64,000 bases of DNA from Talinum fruticosum (lineage: Eukaryota > Streptophyta > Magnoliopsida > Caryophyllales > Talinaceae), in assembly GCA_021018815.1 (NCBI GenBank), contig JAITYX010000064.1:1426001-1490000 (forward strand). The letters run 5' to 3'. Shown in pieces: positions 57,950 through 64,000 of the stretch (within the stretch, counting starts at the first letter, position 1; every line of letters starts with the position of its first letter). A program made the position numbers and the translations under genes. The notes below the pieces were generated by a model. That model was not told the origin of the DNA. It made no database searches and saw only the letters and a list, made by a program, of their open reading frames with translations.

Positions 57950-58520
57950 AATATTGACCCATTTATCCCAAGGATTTTTCAAGTGCTGGTTTGACTTTCA
58001 AATTCTAACTTAAGGTGATAAAGGTAGTTTCCTAAAAGAGTTTGAAAATTTTCTAAAAATTTCGTCGGAGCTCCGTTTGTAATATGGACTATTCCATAGG
58101 TTTAAAACCTTAAAATCCTGCATAAAAATCATAATATAACTCAACGAGCCACACGCTCGGAGTTTACAACTCAACGACCACACGCCGGAGTCCACTCAAT
58201 GATAAATTACAACTTAAAATCACTTATGATCTCATTAGGTTGTCCGTGAGAAGCACTCAGTTTGTATCTATACTTAAATAAGAAATTATAAACTAACGCA
58301 ATAAAGAGTGTAACTATAAATTGTATCATAATCTTTATATCTTTATGAGGCATACATTTTGAGCTACAATTACTTAAATAAGGAAACTTGCACAAGATTA
58401 CCCGGCCACCACATTTCTGCTGGCTACACAAGATAATGTCGGTATATACCAGCCCATCCAAATCCCAACACCTACATTTCCAAAATCACATTAGTTACAC
58501 CAAGTTCAGACTACCAAAGA
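57950..58520 (-). mobile_element. Fragment of a gypsy B-related leader inside CACTA 3
   Basis: Closely resembles 27640-28080 of gypsy element B: shared phrases include ctccgtttgtaatatgg, actcaacgagccacacgctc and gaccacacgccggagt/ggccacacgccggagt. In gypsy B this lies between the primer-binding site and gag. The LTR and gag are missing here. Confidence 0.85.
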
Positions 58521-60679
58521 AAAAATAATTCCACAAAAAGTAAAGGCATGTATATTAGCTATTACATAACCCCCCAAAAGAAAGCAAAAGAGAAAATGTG
58601 ATTTCTGATTTATCAATCATTAATGAGTCTAAAGAAGTCAACGCAGTTTCATGATCCAATCTCTTTATATATATATTATTTTTTTTGGATTGATTGAGTT
58701 GAGAGGCAAGCGAGAAGGGTAGCATAAGAAGATAGAAGAAGCTTAAAGAAAAAACCAAAGTACAACAACTACCACACACTAAAAGTGTTTGACAATTGAT
58801 CTCAAACACCACATAATATATTATTGAAACAAACTGGGAGTTGAATGGAAAATTCTGACCATTTCCTTGATTACTTAATCTTAACTACCATCTTAAGGGT
58901 AATAATTAGTAAAATCATTTTTTCAAAACCAGTTTTTATAAGCTCATAAATAGAATAATAGAGGATGAATACCAAAATGATCAACGAAGTCGAGAATAGA
59001 AGGCAACAAACATGTATACAAGAAAGAAAAATATACAAGGAAGTTGAATTAAATGTGAATACTGAATAATATAGAGAAGTTTCCATCACTTACCACCAAC
59101 TAACGATCTGCACAACAATTGAATTGATTATTGAAGTAATCAATATCAATACAATCATCCACATCAACTTAAGCTCAAAAGAAGTTAATTTGCCACAAAC
59201 ACATAACCAGAGGCTTAGAAATGAAGGTCAAAATGTCACTTTTTCCCCAAGGGAAGAGAGCCGAAACTGAACCTCACGGAAAAGCATCTATTCATGACTT
59301 GCTCTACAGAAATTCAGAAACTAAAACAGGGCACTTAGCTCCGACGCTATAGAAACCCATGGAACTGAACTTTAAGAGTAATTATGGACTAAAGATGAAG
59401 GCTTGATTTTGAATCCTTTAAATGAGAAAAGTTAGTGGTAAACTTAAAGTAGATGGAAAAAGGAATCCTCAATCATCCCTATAAAACCAAAATGCCTCGA
59501 TAGAAGAAAAATTTGGCCTGAATGCAAGACCACCATGATGTTGCCTGCATCTTCCTTTCTTTTCATTTTACGGCTGGAAATAGAATTCCCTTAGGAAAGA
59601 ACAAAAACCGAGCTTACTTAACCAATCGCCCCATTCAACATCCAAATATTCTGTTAACCAAAACCCTCATATGTACTTAATTTCTTTTATTGCTAGAAGA
59701 GCTTCCCTGCCAATCATGCATGAGTATGAGAACTTTTCTACTCTCTCTTCGTTTCTTCATTCCTTTTTTGTACTCCATTTTGATATATACTTGTTTATTA
59801 TGGTTTTTGATTCTACTGGTACAGGTTCACTAAGACGGATTAGAATAATTGAGATCGAAGTTCTGTGTGAATAGTATTTGAACAAGAATTTCTTTTAGTG
59901 GGTACCCCATGTGAATTATTCTATTACAAATTAGAGTTCTTTTTTTTTAAGGGATGTCCTTATTTTCAGTAGAATTGGCAGCACTCAAAAAGGCCAAAAC
60001 GCGATATGTCAGTATTGGGTGACTGAAAGTGTTCATGGTGGGAGATACAAGTGCCCAGCTTTTGTGGGTGGAAAAAGTAATACAGCTTAATTCTTCCTTG
60101 TTGCTGTTATCCTCTCTTTTATCAAGCTGCCATTGTGAGTATGGAGTATGTATTGTGTTTCTTATCACTCTTCCTGTCTTACTTCCCCTGTATATTGTGT
60201 TTCTTTACACACACCCACACTAAGATAGTCTAGATATTTCCACCTAAGTAGGATTTGTTTGGAGGGGGTGCGGACTATAGAGGATGTAGCAACCTTAACC
60301 TTTTCCACTAGGCTCTAGATTAAAAACCTTTTTAGTAAGAGAACTATCCTTCTCTCAATTCCTTTCCTATCTCCTTTGGTACTGTATTTTGTTTATTGCT
60401 TATTATTGCTTTTGATTCCATGCACGAAGAGGGGCAGTCAAGGCAAGAAGTTAGAACAATTGACATTGGGTTACAAGTGTGTATGTTATTTGAACAAGAT
60501 TTTCTTCCATTTTTGTGCTACCTAAACTAGCATGAAAACTCATCAGCATATGCATAAAAATTAACACAAATTAATAATCATCTAATCTCAAATGCATAAG
60601 GAAATAAATTGAACAAAATCAGCAAACAGGAACCGCATTCAAATTGTACAGCCTGAAATCATACGCCGTAAACCAAGAA
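58521..60679. other. CACTA 3 interior, mostly unidentified
   Basis: A segment near 59740-59900 (tttgattctactgg, agaataattgagat, tgtgaatagtatttgaacaag) is related to 60370-60515 (tttgattccatgca, agaacaattgacat, tgtatgttatttgaacaag), so the interior contains a diverged direct duplication. No coding sequence is recognised. Confidence 0.55.
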
Positions 60680-60800
60680 ATTAATAATAATGCAAGACAT
60701 TCAAATGGAAAGGATAGAAATCAAAGCCGAACCATAAGTTCAGAAAAAATAATTGAAACAAGGAAACTTACCAGAAGCAAAAGCTTCAAAAACCCGGAGT
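60680..60800 (-). repeat. Direct repeat copy 1 with splice donor-like site
   Basis: Repeats at 61575-61700: both contain agacattcaaatggaaagga, taagttcagaaaaa and aagcaaaagcttcaaaa. On the minus strand each gives gaagcttttgcttc followed by a gtaagttt donor (60771/60770 here). Confidence 0.85.
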
Positions 60801-61574
60801 AGTGCATACAAAAAACAATCTTGACAGTAGATGATATATTTTTTCTGTCCAAATTGCTGAATGCATAGGTTAGAAGAGAGAGAATAAATGAAAAGCTAAG
60901 AGTGTTGCAAGACTTGGTCCCGAGGATGCTACAAGGTAGTGAATCCTGATTTCTCCATCAATAAATATCTTGTTTAAATGATTTTTGTTATGGTAATTAA
61001 AAGCTTCATTCATTTCCTCATGGCGGACTATGGGTATGGCTTGAGCTCAATTTGAGAGAAACACATCAATATACTTTTGTTTTTGGAAGAGAAATCAATG
61101 CAAAAGTATAACTGTTGGTTGTTGGATTTCATGTATACAGTTCCTTTATATGAAGCTTTTAGCGGCAAGTTTGTTGGATTTCATGTAACGCCTCCGAGGC
61201 CAAGGCTCTCGAAACATTGCAGGTCGGTTTCAGCGTATTCCAATGTTGGAATCTTTGCTGTCGTATTTTGCTTTGTACACGCTATTTCTGTCTCGGTTCA
61301 CTCAAAAGAATCTGGTTGTTCTAAATATGGACCTAGCTAGCCGGAAAACTAATCAATTTACTCGTACTCAACCTGTCATTCTCAATCCGCGAGCAAACCA
61401 AGAAATGAAGAATGCTTGACTAGACATGGCTAGAAGGCGAAGAGTAATAGACAAGATTGAAGCATATAAAGAGAACCCCAAGCATCATTTGTGAGAGAGA
61501 GCTCTAATTAAAGGGAAACACTTACAAATTGAAGAAAGACACTCGGAGAGCCGTCAAAAAAGGATAGAAATCAC

Positions 61575-62100
61575 AATAAGAATAATGCGAGACATTCAAA
61601 TGGAAAGGATAGAAATCAAAATCGAACAATAAGTTCAGAAAAATAATTGAAACAAGGGGTTGAAATACCAAAACTTACCGAAGCAAAAGCTTCAAAACCC
61701 TCGGAGACACCCGGAGAGCCGTCAAAAAAGGCCGCCAGAGTGACGGTGGCGGGGTTGCGGAAACGGTGGAACCCAAAACCCGGAACCGAAAAACCCGAAC
61801 TTTTACAAGCAGCGCACGTCGGTGTCCGAGTCTTCCTCGGAGACACCCAGACAGTCGTCGATCGTCGGCCACTAGAGTGAAGGCGGCAAAAACTTCCCGG
61901 AGACGGTGGTGGGGTTGCCGAGACGGTGGAACCCAAAACCCAGATTCGAAACTCTTGTAAATTCCGCTAGCTTAAGTCTCCGAGTCTTCAAAGAGTCGTT
62001 GGTCGTCGACCACCGGAGTAACGGCGGCGATGCGTTCTCGGAGACGGCGGCGGGGTTGCGGAGAGGTCAGCAGCTTGGATCCAGGTGTGAACTAGGGTTT
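61575..62100 (-). other. GC-rich putative first exon of CACTA 3 with tandem repeats
   Basis: The minus-strand open frame at 61936-61679 (MGSTVSATPPPSPGSF...) ends at a strong donor (cg|gtaagttttgg at 61679). It consists of repeated units: ggagacacccggagagccgt, ggggttgcggaaacggtgga and acccaaaacccgga recur at about 61700, 61840 and (partly) 61990-62060. Like the GC-rich exon of CACTA 1, it lies just inside the right end and points inward. The protein, if any, is low-complexity and unrecognised. Confidence 0.5.
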
Positions 62101-62586
62101 GAGCCTGGGGGTGCGAAGGACAGAGAGCGTACGTGAGAGAGGGTGTGAGAGGAGAGAGAGAGAGAGTCCCTTTGGCTTAGTTATTTCCCACCTACCAAGT
62201 ATACTTTGGTTTCAATTTTTTTTTTAAAACACTTTCACCAAAAATTTTATTTGGTCGGAATTGAAAAATTGAATTTACTAGTGAACCATTTTGGGGTGAA
62301 AGAGCTGCTATTAAAATAAAAAAAGGGGGAAATTTAAATAAATAAATGTTAGTGGGAAATTAGTGGAAAACTAGTAGGAAATCAATTTTTTATAAAAATT
62401 AAAATTGTGAAAATATTTGGTGGTGGAAAATCGGAGGGAATTTAGTGGGAAATTTTTCATTGAAAATATAACGGTGGGAAATCAGTGAAAAAATCAAGTA
62501 GTGGAAAAACAGTGAAAAATTTCCCACTCGTGATTTTTCAGATGGAAAATTACAAGTGGGAAATTTAATGATTTTTGGTAGTGAAT

Positions 62587-63689
62587 ATCGATAACCATCA
62601 CCATTGTACCCCAACACATGTCTTCATGTTGTAATTCGAACTTCTCCGTCGGTTGGTAAAAGTTTTGACCTAAGAGATGCCCAATCTACTCCGAAAGTGA
62701 ATCGTCAACAGGTTGGAGAACTACAGTCCGATGGATTTTCTTTGCGGGATTCTTGGCCATTGATTGTTTTGTTTTATGACTGCCAATTGATCCCTTGGCA
62801 GTGCCCTTCGTCTCACATGTAGCTCTTTGGAGATCCTAATTTATATAGGACGATAATATATAAATTAAAAATATGTGATATTAATAACTTGTAAATATAA
62901 TATTAATTGAAATTACCGATATATATATATATTCAAAAAGTACCTTCGAACAATGAGGATGACCAAACTCTTGGATCAAGCAACAGAACCATTATATGTG
63001 ATATTAATAACAATTTTTTGACCCACTTGAACGATGCCAATGTCCCATCTATCAAAATATACACGAAAATGCATTGTTTTAAATTTAATTAATTAATGTA
63101 AAGTAATTTAGAAATTACATCATTAGTTTAACTTTTTAGGCTTTAAGTTCAAGAACTTTCCGCTTCACTTCAAATACCCTATGTCAATTTTCTCCAACTC
63201 TACAGCCACATTCTTAGATAACCAAAATTAAAAATGCAGCTTTTTCCTTCACCCTTTCTCATCGATTCCCAAACTCATTTCTCAATATCTAAAATATTTC
63301 AAGAATTTCCAAGTTCACGATCACATAAAATCAACATTCTCATATGTTCTTCCCATTTCCCTAATTCACCCATAATCATAATCATTTGGTCACTCAGAGA
63401 AGGAGGTGGTGGGGGAGAACGGCAGGCGGCGGTGATAAACAGGGCCCAAAACTAGCCGGCGAGACAGTTGGCAGGCGTAGTGGTTTGCGCAAACAGCCAC
63501 TTTAGAGAGAGAGATCCCGAGCAAACAACTGAGAGAGAGAAGGTGATGACGTCTTGCTAGAGGCATCGTCAATAGTGCTGAGTGAACAGATACGGAGGAT
63601 AGTGTTTGTGAGATGCAAGTGTTTGAGAGAGGAGAGGTGAGAGAGCGAGGAATTAGTGCAATGTACTGTTGCTCTTGTTTTTCAATTTT
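62587..63689. other. CACTA 2 right part, unidentified
   Basis: Joining 56945 to 62584 restores the sequence before CACTA 3 inserted, but I recognise no gene in it. From 63390 to 63660 the sequence is ga/gg-rich, resembling the inverse of the ct-rich segment near the left end. Confidence 0.45.
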
Positions 63690-63990
63690 ATAAAACTTAA
63701 CCTTTTACTACGGTTCTGAGGAAAAACAACAGTCTCCTAGGGTGACTTTTTACTATGATTGCCCAGAACGACCGTAGTAATATGTCTCACCTTTTACAAC
63801 AGTTGTCAAGGCAACCGTTGTAAAAAGCTAACACCAAAAATAAAACGGGCGTTTTTACTACAATTTTAAAGAAGAACCACAATGAAGGTTTAAATATATT
63901 ACAAAAATGTCAACGCCTCATTTTTTAGTACGGTTTTTATTTATAACCATTGTAAAAGACAGGTAGAAAAAAGTCATTTCTGTATTAGAA
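63690..63990. repeat. Right subterminal repeat region of CACTA 2
   Basis: Words ttttactacggttct, gaccgtagtaatatg, ttttacaacagttgtc, caaccgttgtaaaaag and acgggcgtttttacta alternate in both orientations, as in 47510-47740. Confidence 0.85.
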
Positions 63991-64000
63991 TTTTTAAATA

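Larger units (their letters stand above)
56949..62583. mobile_element. CACTA element 3, non-autonomous, nested in CACTA 2
   Basis: Perfect CACTACCAAAAATCAT inverted ends (56949-56964 and 62568-62583), flanked by aat on both sides (56946-56948 and 62584-62586), the 3-bp CACTA target duplication. Subterminal regions (56970-57350 and 62340-62560) are packed with ttttccactg/cagtgggaaa in both orientations. The 5.6-kb interior has no transposase. It contains a gypsy leader fragment, internal duplications and a GC-rich minus-strand exon with tandem repeats near the right end. Confidence 0.94.
47501..63990 (+). mobile_element. CACTA element 2, about 16.5 kb, with nested insertions
   Basis: The left end is CACTATTACAACC. 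The right end, inverted, is TTCTAATACAGAAATG, with CA decayed to TT. Both flanking triplets are ttt. Subterminal regions (47510-47740 and 63690-63980) share inverted words such as ttactacggtt and acgggcgttttta, the expected CACTA subterminal repeats. A TNP2-type transposase pseudogene lies in the left part on the plus strand. The rest is swollen by a gypsy LTR, MULE fragments and CACTA element 3. The T-rich target triplet carries little weight alone; the shared subterminal repeats are the main support for pairing these ends. Confidence 0.7.

Noticed and set aside
61077..61340. 87-codon frame with two hydrophobic segments
   Set aside because: It lies in unidentified CACTA 3 interior; no similarity recognised and no supporting gene structure.
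1..64000. tRNA, rRNA or organelle-derived segments
   Set aside because: I looked for conserved tRNA and rRNA phrases and saw only primer-binding sites complementary to initiator tRNA-Met.

Overview
This is nuclear DNA of a flowering plant, probably a eudicot. It is AT-rich, almost free of intact host genes, and packed with degraded plant-type transposable elements: an L1-like LINE, Ty1/copia elements including a Sirevirus, a Ty3/gypsy chromovirus, CACTA, hAT and MULE DNA transposons, and small inverted-repeat elements. Host-derived sequence amounts to one apparently intact gene (a beta-propeller/kelch-like protein of unknown function, three exons, 40606-42591), one F-box gene broken in two by transposons, and a piece of a PERK receptor kinase carried inside a CACTA element. 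The species cannot be named from the sequence alone.

Layout. (1) 1-15702: a LINE (endonuclease, reverse transcriptase, zinc-binding and RNase H-like domains) split at its RT domain by a full-length Sirevirus-type copia element on the minus strand (1804-12919), complete with LTRs, primer-binding site, polypurine tract and a decayed envelope-like ORF. (2) 15664-18224: a tandem duplication of the LINE tail, simple repeats, and a truncated copia element (LTR, PBS and gag only). (3) 18660-33273: an F-box pseudogene on the minus strand whose halves lie 13.5 kb apart, because copia element A (19433-32979) inserted into it and gypsy element B (22111-30884) then inserted into A. (4) 33418-37970: a MITE, a hAT-like element with a perfect 8-bp target duplication, and a CACTA element carrying two neighbouring exons of a PERK kinase. 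(5) 38473-42591: a small inverted-repeat element, then the intact gene, with two copies of one hAT family in opposite orientation, one upstream and one inside intron 1. (6) 43179-45519: AT-rich degenerate repeats, microsatellites and a PIF/Harbinger-like element. (7) 47501-63990: one very large CACTA element whose TNP2 transposase gene is broken by a gypsy LTR; it also holds MULE fragments, a 155-bp tandem array and a second complete CACTA element (56949-62583).

The nesting gives a relative history. F-box gene, then copia A (LTRs roughly 7% different by eye), then gypsy B (LTRs almost identical). LINE, then Sirevirus. Big CACTA, then gypsy LTR, MULE and inner CACTA. I saw no new defence, metabolic or gene-cluster system. 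The most interesting points are the gypsy element with near-identical LTRs but a ruined interior (suggesting movement in trans), the PERK exons captured by a CACTA element, the opposed hAT pair around exon 1 of the only intact gene, the reconstructable split F-box gene, and a 440-bp imperfect inverted duplication that could fold into a long hairpin.
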